From Gammaproteobacteria bacterium (GTDB lineage: Bacteria > Pseudomonadota > Gammaproteobacteria > Steroidobacterales > Steroidobacteraceae), in contig JAQGOG010000056.1 of the NCBI GenBank assembly GCA_028293765.1, forward strand, positions 1 to 64,000: DNA of 64,000 bases. The letters run 5' to 3'. Each line of letters opens with the position of its first letter. Within the stretch, counting starts at the first letter, position 1. Below, piece after piece: positions 1-7,487 of the stretch. A model generated the notes under the pieces. The model ran no database searches. It was not told where the DNA came from and was given only the letters and a program-made list of their open reading frames with translations. The position numbers and the translations under genes are program-made.

Positions 1-112
1 CGCCTGCACCAACGTCGCTCCTGCGCGCCGGACTGGAGCAGCGTTTCAGGGCCTTATCTCGCGTTCAGCGCGCTGGCACGCGCGTTGCAAATTACCTCTT
101 ACTGGAGGACCC

Positions 113-1201
113 ATGAGCGCGCGTGAAGAAATTGTACCGGCTTCGAGCGACGGTCCGGAAACGTCTGCTGCGGGCGACGCCGCGAACGCGGGGGCCGCCC
201 TACCGGCGGCAGGCAGCTCGCGCCAGGTCACTCGTACCGCAGTCATCGACGCCGCGGCCAGAGTCGTCGCGCGCCGTGGCGATCATCGTATGCGATGGTC
301 TGCGATCGCTTTCGAGGTGGGCAACGAGCAGGCCGTGCTCGCCGCCAACTGGTTCCAGGATGTACCGGCGCTCATCGATGAGTGTTACGCGCGTACGGCC
401 CAGGCGTTTGCGGAAAGCCTGCTGCGTGCCGAGACCGCACCGGGCAGCGCCCTCGACAAGGTAGCCGCTTTTCTGGTTGCGGCCCTGGAGCTGCGGCGTG
501 AGCGCGGCTCGCTTCTCTCATTCCGACGAGGTCGGGATCTCCCGACGGCGCTTCAGCGGCGCCTTCATGAATGGGACCAGATGGTTCGCACGCGCCTGAA
601 GAGATTGCTCACGCAGGGAAGGCGCGACGGCTCACTGGCCCTGCGCAACCTCGACAGTGCCTGTGAGTTGATTCTGGCGAGCCTCCAGGTTCCGGACGTG
701 GCGGTGGATGGGCCAGAGCAGCGCATGTGGGACAGCGAGCTCGTCGAGCTGCTGCTTGCAGCACTGTCGGAGCCGCATCCGCCCGAGGACGAGCCCCGCA
801 AGAGTGTTGCGGTGGCCCAAGGCACGTGTCTGTGCGGGACCGTGAGGTACGAAATCGATGGGCCGTTCGAAGTCATGTCGCACTGTCATTGCTCCATGTG
901 CCGCAAGCATCACGGCGCGGCGTTCGCGACCTTCGTGACGGTCTCTCTCAGCAGCTTTCGCTGGGTGGCTGGTGAAGACGCGCTCTCCACTTACCAGTCG
1001 TCGGCCTATGGCAAACGCACGTTCTGCAGCAAGTGCGGTTCGGTGATGCCGGTGGTCGAGTCCGATACCGGGATCGCATTCTGCCCGGCGGGAAACCTGG
1101 ACGGCGAGCTGGGTATTCAGCCGCAGAGTCATCGGTTTGTCGGTTCCAAGGCGTCGTGGCACACGATCACCGACGCTCTCCCCCAACATGAGGAAGTCTG
1201 A
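113..1201 (+). CDS. TetR-like regulator fused to a GFA (CENP-V/S-glutathione-type) zinc domain
   Basis: The 362-residue protein has two halves. After an Ala/Gly-rich leader (1-37), residues 38-215 resemble a TetR-family regulator: a short N-terminal helix-turn-helix region (RTAVIDAAARVVARRG, then a recognition-helix-like stretch ending NWF) and a helical ligand-binding part. Residues 236-355 are a GFA domain with the usual zinc cysteines: CLC at 239-241, CHCSMC at 258-263 and CSKC at 305-308. GFA domains are related to glutathione-dependent formaldehyde-activating enzyme, but most members have no proven reaction. GGAGGA sits 4 bases before the ATG. The stop overlaps the start of a second GFA gene, so the two are probably translated together. 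The recognition helix is not a close match to the family, so DNA binding is inferred. Confidence 0.8.
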   Translation: MSAREEIVPASSDGPETSAAGDAANAGAALPAAGSSRQVTRTAVIDAAARVVARRGDHRMRWSAIAFEVGNEQAVLAANWFQDVPALIDECYARTAQAFAESLLRAETAPGSALDKVAAFLVAALELRRERGSLLSFRRGRDLPTALQRRLHEWDQMVRTRLKRLLTQGRRDGSLALRNLDSACELILASLQVPDVAVDGPEQRMWDSELVELLLAALSEPHPPEDEPRKSVAVAQGTCLCGTVRYEIDGPFEVMSHCHCSMCRKHHGAAFATFVTVSLSSFRWVAGEDALSTYQSSAYGKRTFCSKCGSVMPVVESDTGIAFCPAGNLDGELGIQPQSHRFVGSKASWHTITDALPQHEEV

Positions 1202-1664
1202 AGTGACAGCGCACAGGATCTCATCGCGGCAGCGCCCCGCTGCGTCGTCCAGCAAAGTGGCCGGCGGCAGCTGCCTTTGCGGGGAAGTGGCGTTCGAGCT
1301 CGTCAGGTCGGCCGGGCGCATGATGAATTGCCATTGCGCCCGCTGCCGCCGCGCGCATAGTGCGGCGCATGCTTCGAATATCTTCGTCGACTCCACGAAG
1401 TTTCGCTGGCTCCGCGGCGAGACGCAGGTGTCGAACTACGGCCCGCCCAAGGACTGGCACTTCGGGACGGCGTTCTGTCGGCTTTGCGGAAGTACGCTGC
1501 CCCGGGAAGTGCGGTCGGTCGGTATCGTAGTGGTACCCGCTGGTACGCTGGACAGCGATCCGGGAATGCGTCCGGCCGGCCACGGCTTCGCCGGATCCAA
1601 GGCGGACTGGTTTCCCATCACGGACGATCTGCCGCAGTTCGCAGGCATGCCTCCGGTCGGATAG
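1188..1664 (+). CDS. GFA family (CENP-V/GFA domain) protein
   Basis: This is a stand-alone GFA domain of 158 residues. The zinc ligands expected of the family are visible: CLC at about 29-31, CHCARC at about 48-53 and CRLC near 97-100. I chose the ATG at 1188 rather than the upstream start in the ORF track, because it lies 12 bases before the stop of the TetR-GFA gene and removes a stretch that is only the upstream gene in another frame. The protein is a paralogue of the C-terminal half of its neighbour. A formaldehyde/glutathione role is possible from the family name, but nothing in the sequence fixes the substrate. Confidence 0.82.
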   Translation: MRKSEVTAHRISSRQRPAASSSKVAGGSCLCGEVAFELVRSAGRMMNCHCARCRRAHSAAHASNIFVDSTKFRWLRGETQVSNYGPPKDWHFGTAFCRLCGSTLPREVRSVGIVVVPAGTLDSDPGMRPAGHGFAGSKADWFPITDDLPQFAGMPPVG

Positions 1665-1721
1665 TCGACCGGGTAAACTTGGGTCCCCGCGCAGGTCGCG
1701 CGGCGTGTGGAGACCCAAGCG

Positions 1722-2921
1722 ATGTTCGAGCGCCTCGATCGACTTCCCCCCGATCCTATCCTCGGCCTCATGGCCGCGTTCCGTGCTGACGCCGACCCTC
1801 ACAAGGTCGATCTCGGCGTAGGGGTCTACCGTAACGATCAAGGGGAAACGCCCATCCTGCAGGCCGTGAGGCAGGCGGAGCAGGCGATGCTCGGGCGTCA
1901 GACGACGAAGACGTATGTCGCGCCAGCGGGGAATCCGGGCTTCAACCAGGCTCTGGAGCGCTTCGTCCTCGGGGACGAGCATTCCGCGCTCACGGCGGGT
2001 CGTGTGCGCACGGTCCAGGCGCCTGGCGGGTGCGGAGCTCTCCGCCTGGGGGCAGAGCTCATTCGAGCGGCGTCCCCCGAATCCGTCGTTTATGTGAGCA
2101 CGCCTACCTGGGCGAATCATGTCCCACTGCTGTCGGGGTGCGGACTGAAGCTCGAACGCTATCCATATTTCGACCCGGCAACGGGCGGCGTGAAATTCGA
2201 GGCCATGCTCGAGGCGCTCGAGCGCCTTCCGGCGCGCGCGGTCGTGCTGCTACATGCGTCCTGCCACAATCCTACAGGTGCCGATCTGAGCGAGGCGCAA
2301 TGGCGCGAGCTGCTGGGGCTCTTCAAGCGTCGTGGCCTGCTGCCTTTCATCGACATCGCCTACCAGGGGCTCGGTACGGGTGTCGTGGAGGATGCCTTTG
2401 GCATTCGGCTGTTCTGTGCGGAGCTCCCTGAAGTCACCATTGCGGTGTCGTGCTCGAAGAACTTCGGCCTGTACCGGGAGCGTACGGGCGCTTTGCATGT
2501 CATCAACGAGACGTCCGCGACTGCCGATGCGGTTCTGACACAGCTCGTGCGCATCGCACGCAGCATCTACTCGATGCCGCCGGATCATGGCGCGGCCATC
2601 GTGCACGAGATTCTGGCCAGCGAGAATTTGCGCAAGGTGTGGGCGGATGAGGTGGCGGTCATGCGCAAGCGGATACAGGGGCTGCGCCATGAGGCCGTCA
2701 GACATCTGCAGCTGACGTGTCCGCACCGGGATTTCGGCTTCATCGAGCGTCAGCGCGGAATGTTTTCGTACCTCGGCGTCAATGTAGAGCAGGTGCGCGA
2801 GCTGCGCACCCGCCATCATGTCTATATGACGGATGACAGTCGCATCAATATCGCCGGGCTCAGGCGCGAGAACCTCGAATACTTCGCGCAGGCCGTCGCG
2901 CAGGTGCTGACAGCGCGATGA
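1722..2921 (+). CDS. aromatic amino acid / aspartate aminotransferase (class I)
   Basis: This is a fold-type I PLP aminotransferase of 399 residues, the normal length for AspC/TyrB. It begins MFERLDRLPPDPILGLM, the typical start of the family, so I use ATG 1722 and not the GTG at 1707. The cofactor lysine is K246 in SCSKNFGLYRERTG, and HNPTGAD near 182 is the conserved PLP-site loop. It transfers amino groups between 2-oxoglutarate and aspartate, tyrosine or phenylalanine. AspC and TyrB cannot be told apart by eye, so no symbol is given. A TAAACT box at 1674-1679 could be part of its promoter. Its stop overlaps the next start (ATGA). Confidence 0.93.
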   Translation: MFERLDRLPPDPILGLMAAFRADADPHKVDLGVGVYRNDQGETPILQAVRQAEQAMLGRQTTKTYVAPAGNPGFNQALERFVLGDEHSALTAGRVRTVQAPGGCGALRLGAELIRAASPESVVYVSTPTWANHVPLLSGCGLKLERYPYFDPATGGVKFEAMLEALERLPARAVVLLHASCHNPTGADLSEAQWRELLGLFKRRGLLPFIDIAYQGLGTGVVEDAFGIRLFCAELPEVTIAVSCSKNFGLYRERTGALHVINETSATADAVLTQLVRIARSIYSMPPDHGAAIVHEILASENLRKVWADEVAVMRKRIQGLRHEAVRHLQLTCPHRDFGFIERQRGMFSYLGVNVEQVRELRTRHHVYMTDDSRINIAGLRRENLEYFAQAVAQVLTAR

Positions 2922-4996
2922 GTCGAATCTGGGGGGGCGTCGCTATCGCTGTCGCGACGTTTTTGGGAACAGCCATTGTATGGTCCGCCGCTATGCCCGC
3001 CGCCGGGACTCCGGCCGCCGGGCTCCGTGTGGCGGCGGCCGAAATACCAGGTGCGGAGGCTTCCAACGCCGGAGTGAGCGGACCCGTTGTGTCCGCAACG
3101 GATATCCCGCCGGCGCAGGACATAGCGTATCCCGGCACACTCATACTCAAGGTCGATGTCACGGACATCGAACGGCGCCTGTTCAGCGTTCACGAGGTCA
3201 TTCCGGTCAAGCCGGGCCCGTTGATCCTGCTGTATCCGGAGTGGCTGCCCGGCAATCACGCGCCTCGTGGGCCCATCGACGGGCTCGGCGGTCTCCTGAT
3301 CAACGCCAATGGCCGGCGTGTCGAATGGACGCGCGATCCCTTGAACGTTTACGCGTTCCACCTGCAGGTTCCGACCGGGGCCAGCCGGCTCGAGGTGGAG
3401 TTCCAGTTCGCCTCGCCGCTGGTCAGCGGCGAGGGTCGGGCGATGGTCACCCCGGAAATCGTGGGGCTGCAATGGAACACGGTCGTGTTGTATCCGGCGG
3501 GTTACTACGCGAGCCGGATCGTTCTCGCGCCGGAGCTCTCGCTGCCCGAAGGGTGGGACTTCGGTTGCGCCCTGGACGTCGAAGGCCGGCGCGGCAGCAG
3601 AGTGCAGTTCAAGCACTCGACGCTCGAGATGCTCGTGGACTCGCCGTTGTTTGCGGGGCGTTACTTCCGGAGCATCGTCCTCGACCCGGCGCCCGGTGGA
3701 CCAGCGGCTGGCGGGCAGACGGGCGGTATCGCCCTGGGCGGCGCTCCTCAGTCCGGCTCAACGGTGCGGCTCGACATCGTCGCGGATACTCCCGCGAGTT
3801 TCGAGATCAAGCCTGAGCAGATCGCGGCCCACCGTAAGCTCGTGCAGGAGGCCTATGCGCTGTTCGGGGCGCGGCACTTCGGCCATTACGACCTGCTGCT
3901 GGCCCTGAGCGATCACTTCGGCGACATCGGCCTCGAGCACCAGCAGTCGAGCGAGAACCGGCGCCTGCCAGGCTATTTCGTCGATTGGGACAAGGAGGCG
4001 GCGGGCCGCAGCATCCTGCCGCACGAATTCGCGCACTCCTGGAACGGCAAGTTCCGGCGGCCGGCCGGGCTGGCGACGCCCAACTTCAACGTGCCGATGC
4101 AGAACAACCTGCTGTGGGTTTATGAGGGCCTCACCAACTACCTGGAGGGGTTGCTCGCCGCGCGTTCGGGGCTCTGGAGCGCCGATTTCACGCGCCAGGC
4201 ATGGGCATATGTAGCCGCTAACATGGATCGGAATCGTCCGGGCCGGGTCTGGCGCGACATGGAAGATACGACGCACCAGCCCATCGTCACGGCGCGGCGA
4301 CCGCTCTCCTGGGTGTCCTGGCAGCGGACCGAGGACTACTACACGGAAGGAGAGCTCTTGTGGCTCGACGTCGACACGAAGATTCGCGAGCTCAGCGCCG
4401 GCAGGCAGTCCCTTGACGACTTCGCCCGCGGATTTTTCGGCGGCGCCGACGGGAGTCTCGGGCCGGTACCCTATACGTTCGCGGATGTCGTGCATGCGTT
4501 GAACGGCGTTGCTCCCTTCGACTGGGAGAAGTTTCTGACGCAGCGACTGCATTCGCACGGGCCGGGGGCGCCGCTCGATGGCTTGACTCGCGGCGGGTGG
4601 AAGCTCGTCTACACGGACGCGCCTACCGAATACCTGCGCGGCCTCGAGGATCAGCGCAAGGCGGTCGATTTCACGTTCTCACTGGGGTTCAATGTCTCGA
4701 CGCGGGAGTATGGACAGCTCACGGAAGTGCTTTGGGGAGGACCTGGATACGACGCCGGGCTCACGATGGGAACGGCGATCATCGCCGTCAACGGTCATGA
4801 ATACCGCCCCGAGCGCCTGCGCGAAGCGGTCGCGATTGCCAGGAATACGCATAAGCCGATCGAGCTGATCGTGAAGAATCTCGATCGGTATCGCGTGGTG
4901 AGCATCCCTTACTACGAAGGGTTGAAGTACCCGCGACTCGAGAGGGTTGAGAGGAGTGAGGATCGGTTGGCTGCGATCATGAAACCACGGACGTAG
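2918..4996 (+). CDS. exported M61-family metallopeptidase (glycyl aminopeptidase type) with PDZ domain
   Basis: This 692-residue protein starts with a hydrophobic signal-like segment (residues about 6-28), so it should be periplasmic or outer-membrane associated. The zinc motif is HEFAHSW at 369-373, followed by the NGK typical of M61 and by LLWVYEGLTNYLEG, which supplies the third ligand glutamate. The last 130 residues look like a PDZ domain. M61 enzymes release N-terminal glycine, alanine or acidic residues. Two low-complexity stretches stand out: an Ala/Gly/Pro-rich segment after the signal (25-60) and a Gly-rich insertion near 257-282. The ATG overlaps the aminotransferase stop, which suggests co-transcription. 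Confidence 0.9.
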   Translation: MSRIWGGVAIAVATFLGTAIVWSAAMPAAGTPAAGLRVAAAEIPGAEASNAGVSGPVVSATDIPPAQDIAYPGTLILKVDVTDIERRLFSVHEVIPVKPGPLILLYPEWLPGNHAPRGPIDGLGGLLINANGRRVEWTRDPLNVYAFHLQVPTGASRLEVEFQFASPLVSGEGRAMVTPEIVGLQWNTVVLYPAGYYASRIVLAPELSLPEGWDFGCALDVEGRRGSRVQFKHSTLEMLVDSPLFAGRYFRSIVLDPAPGGPAAGGQTGGIALGGAPQSGSTVRLDIVADTPASFEIKPEQIAAHRKLVQEAYALFGARHFGHYDLLLALSDHFGDIGLEHQQSSENRRLPGYFVDWDKEAAGRSILPHEFAHSWNGKFRRPAGLATPNFNVPMQNNLLWVYEGLTNYLEGLLAARSGLWSADFTRQAWAYVAANMDRNRPGRVWRDMEDTTHQPIVTARRPLSWVSWQRTEDYYTEGELLWLDVDTKIRELSAGRQSLDDFARGFFGGADGSLGPVPYTFADVVHALNGVAPFDWEKFLTQRLHSHGPGAPLDGLTRGGWKLVYTDAPTEYLRGLEDQRKAVDFTFSLGFNVSTREYGQLTEVLWGGPGYDAGLTMGTAIIAVNGHEYRPERLREAVAIARNTHKPIELIVKNLDRYRVVSIPYYEGLKYPRLERVERSEDRLAAIMKPRT

Positions 4997-5106
4997 TTTG
5001 CCTGGCGCGGCGGGTTCTCGCGTGGTTGCCGCAGCTTGCGGCCACCGCCTCGAAGAGGACATGCTGTGCGCATCAGAGGCAGCGCAGCCGATACTCGGAG
5101 GACCTC

Positions 5107-6087
5107 ATGATGACCAGCGACTTGTCGCGCCGCAGTTTCCTGACTCGAGGCACGATGGCAGCCACTGGCGCGGCGTTGGCTCCGCTGGCCATCGCAAGTG
5201 CGGATCGAGAGCCCGTGGTGGATCCCAAATCCCCTGCAGCAGCCGCGGGAACGCTGTGGATCGGTGGCGATCTGCAGGTGAGCCGCTTGGGATTCGGCGC
5301 CATGCGCATTACCGGCGAGGGGGTCTGGGGCGAGCCGCGGGATGCGCAGGCCGCCCGGGCCGTGCTGCAGCGTGCCGTTGCGCTCGGTACGAATTTTATC
5401 GATACCGCCGATGCATACGGGCCCAATATCAGTGAGCGTCTGATCAAGGAGGCGCTGTATCCGTATCCGCGCGGGCTGCTGATCGCCACCAAGGGCGGCT
5501 ACGTTCGCCCCAGCCGGGAGAAGTGGGTACCGGACGGCCGACCGGAGCATCTGCGAGCGGCCTGCGAAGCGAGTCTGACGCGCCTCAAGTTAGAGCAGAT
5601 CGAGCTTTACCAGCTGCACCGGCCGGATCCGCAGGTGCCTTATGAGGACTCGATCGGCGAGCTCGCGAAGCTGCAGAAGGCAGGCAAGATCCGGCACATC
5701 GGGGTATCCAATGTCGATCCGCAGCAACTCGCCAAGGCGCGCGCGATCGTCAAAGTGGTCTCGGTGCAGAATCGTTATAACGTCGCCGAGCGAGGGTCGG
5801 ACAATGTGCTTGCGATCTGCGAGCGCGAACACATCGCCTTCCTCCCTTGGGAGCCGCTCGCGCAGAGCGTTCAGAAGAGCTGGAGACCCGACGCCCGCCT
5901 CGCGGCCCTGAAGGCGATTGCCAAGGAGCGCAACATCGACACGTCTCGGGCGATGCTGGCGTGGCTGTTGACGAAGTCACCCGTCATATTGCCGATTCCC
6001 GGTACTTCGCGTGTGGATCACCTGGAAGACAACGTGGCGGCGGCGAAGATCAAGCTCAGTGCGCAGGAGATGGCGCGAGTCGGGTAA
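5107..6087 (+). CDS. aldo/keto reductase with twin-arginine signal
   Basis: This is an aldo/keto reductase of 326 residues. The catalytic residues are visible: Asp and Tyr in FIDTADAYGPN, Lys in IATKGGY and His in YQLHRPDP. The fold end (PIPGTSRVDHLEDN) binds the NADPH phosphate. The N-terminus, MMTSDLSRRSFLTRG followed by a hydrophobic Ala-rich stretch, is a textbook Tat signal, so a folded and perhaps cofactor-loaded enzyme would be exported. I start at 5107, with GGAGGA just upstream; ATG 5110 is equally possible. The ORF-track start at 5026 adds 27 residues with no signal character. The substrate is unknown. Confidence 0.88.
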   Translation: MMTSDLSRRSFLTRGTMAATGAALAPLAIASADREPVVDPKSPAAAAGTLWIGGDLQVSRLGFGAMRITGEGVWGEPRDAQAARAVLQRAVALGTNFIDTADAYGPNISERLIKEALYPYPRGLLIATKGGYVRPSREKWVPDGRPEHLRAACEASLTRLKLEQIELYQLHRPDPQVPYEDSIGELAKLQKAGKIRHIGVSNVDPQQLAKARAIVKVVSVQNRYNVAERGSDNVLAICEREHIAFLPWEPLAQSVQKSWRPDARLAALKAIAKERNIDTSRAMLAWLLTKSPVILPIPGTSRVDHLEDNVAAAKIKLSAQEMARVG

Positions 6088-6117
6088 GCGTCACGGCGGC
6101 GTCGGGCTTCCGTTGGT

Positions 6118-6136
6118 GCGCGCGCCCATCGCGCGC
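6118..6136. terminator. GC-rich hairpin between convergent genes
   Basis: GCGCGCG and CGCGCGC pair perfectly across a five-base loop (CCCAT) in the 91-base gap between the converging aldo/keto reductase and YbhB-like genes. There is no T-run on either side, so intrinsic termination is only a possibility. The rest of the gap shows nothing recognisable. Confidence 0.35.
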
Positions 6137-6178
6137 AACGGGCGGCCGCAATAGGCGAGCCTTGGTCAGAGCCGGTTC

Positions 6179-6814
6179 CTAGGGCTCCAAATCCGCAACA
6201 TTCTCGACGGCGGCTGCTGAATCGGTGGCCTTGACGGTACTGTCGCGTTCATACGTGCCGATCAGGCAGCCGCTGGCTATCGCTCGAGCGCGAAGCGCTT
6301 CGAGCAATTCGTCGCGTCCGGGTCCGTCCGAGAAAGGTGCGCCGTCGGCCAGCGCGAAAAGCTGAAATGCGTAGCGGTGCAGGCCATGTCCCGGTGGGGG
6401 ATCGGGGGGTAGCCACGCGCGCTTCAAGTACGAATTGCGACCGACCTTGAGCCTGCTGCCTTCGTGACCGGGACTCGGGATCGCGCCTTCGGGGAGCGCG
6501 CCGTCGCGCGGAGGCAAATCCACCACGATGGCGTGCACCAGGGGGTGGGGTGTTGGGGAGTCGGCATCCTCGACAATCAGCGACAGCGAAGTCGCGATCG
6601 TTGGCACGCCCGTCCATTGCAACGGTGGCGATAGCGCTTCGCCGTCAGCCGTGTACATCTGCGGGATTGGCGAATGGTCTGCAAACGCCAGGCTACGAAC
6701 GTCCAGCTGTGCAGTCCCATTGCGCAGATCGATCTGGTTGAAGGCAATTTTCTCCAGGCCCGCGCGCTGGTGCCGGAGCGCATGACCGAGCGCGTCGGGA
6801 AGCTTTTCGAACAT
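6179..6814 (-). CDS. YbhB/YbcL family Raf-kinase-inhibitor-like protein (PEBP fold)
   Basis: This is a 211-residue member of the phosphatidylethanolamine-binding-protein fold. Signatures are SPPLQWTGVP, ADSPTPHPLVHAIVVDLP, in which the Asp-x-Asp-Ser-Pro and HPLVH elements line the ligand pocket, and HRYAFQLFAL. The bacterial family (YbhB, YbcL) has no agreed biochemical role. I use the ATG at 6814 because AGGAG lies six bases upstream; the ORF-track start at 6847 adds 11 residues. No signal peptide is seen, so it is probably cytoplasmic. It lies downstream of the lrp-like gene on the same strand, with a 53-base gap, so read-through is possible. Confidence 0.88.
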   Translation of the reverse strand: MFEKLPDALGHALRHQRAGLEKIAFNQIDLRNGTAQLDVRSLAFADHSPIPQMYTADGEALSPPLQWTGVPTIATSLSLIVEDADSPTPHPLVHAIVVDLPPRDGALPEGAIPSPGHEGSRLKVGRNSYLKRAWLPPDPPPGHGLHRYAFQLFALADGAPFSDGPGRDELLEALRARAIASGCLIGTYERDSTVKATDSAAAVENVADLEP

Positions 6815-6867
6815 GGCGTGCTCCTGCATGTGCGGGGCATGCAGCACGCCGCATACCCGTGTTCGGC

Positions 6868-7377
6868 CTATTCCGGCACGACAATCCTCTGTGTCGACTT
6901 CACTTCTTCCATCACGAAGTAGGTGTGAGTTTGCTGCACGCCGCGGACTGAGGCGATGCGGTCGCCGAGGAAGCGGCGGTAACTTTCCATGTCAGTGACG
7001 CGGACTTTCAGCAGGTAGTCGAAGCCACCCGCCACCATGTGACATTCCATGACTTCGTCGTGGGCCAGCATGACCTGCTTGAAGCGCTCGAAGGCATCGG
7101 GGGTGGTGCGGTCGAGGGAGACTTCGACGTACGCCAGGAGACCGAGGCCGAGCTTGCCCGGGTTGAGGCGGGCGAAGTAACCCTCGATGTAGCCGGAGGC
7201 TTCGAGGCGTCGGACGCGCTCTAGCGTCGGGGTGATAGTCAGATTCACTTCCCGGGCGAGCTGCGAGACGGTGGTGCGGCCGTCCTGCTGTAGCTTGGCA
7301 AGCAGGCTGCGATCGATACGGTCGAGGTCCCGCGCCGTGATCGCATCCCCTGCTGCGGCGGTGTTTTTTCGGCTCAT
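6868..7377 (-). CDS. Lrp/AsnC family regulator, probable regulator of putA
   Basis: This 169-residue protein has an AsnC-type helix-turn-helix at about 20-75 (DRIDRSLLAKLQQDGRTT, then QLAREVNL) and an ligand-sensing RAM domain ending in a GVQQTHTYFVMEEVK-type strand. Lrp-family regulators bind amino acids and act as dimers or octamers on DNA. It is divergent from putA with 110 bases between, and the PutA here lacks its own DNA-binding domain, so control of proline degradation by this protein is a strong inference (compare PutR/BkdR-type regulators). Confidence 0.9.
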   Translation of the reverse strand: MSRKNTAAAGDAITARDLDRIDRSLLAKLQQDGRTTVSQLAREVNLTITPTLERVRRLEASGYIEGYFARLNPGKLGLGLLAYVEVSLDRTTPDAFERFKQVMLAHDEVMECHMVAGGFDYLLKVRVTDMESYRRFLGDRIASVRGVQQTHTYFVMEEVKSTQRIVVPE

Positions 7378-7443
7378 GGTAGTGAAATTAACTTTTTAAA
7401 CGCCTAAAACGAGAAACTATTCTCTGCCGTCGGGACTAGCATA

Positions 7444-7461
7444 AGCACAATTTACTGTGCT
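7444..7461. promoter_or_regulatory. inverted repeat in the lrp-putA divergent region (candidate Lrp operator)
   Basis: AGCACA and TGTGCT form a perfect 6-bp inverted repeat across six A/T-rich bases, 27 bases upstream of the putA start. The flanking 50 bases are much richer in A and T than the rest of the window (for example AATTAACTTTTTAAA near 7389). Lrp-family operators are typically short imperfect palindromes with A/T-rich centres, so this is the best operator candidate. Confidence 0.5.
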
Positions 7462-7487
7462 CCTATGCGGGAGCGAAGGCAACCAGA

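Noticed and set aside
1707-1721. GTG at 1707 as the aminotransferase start
   Set aside because: The conserved family N-terminus begins exactly at ATG 1722.
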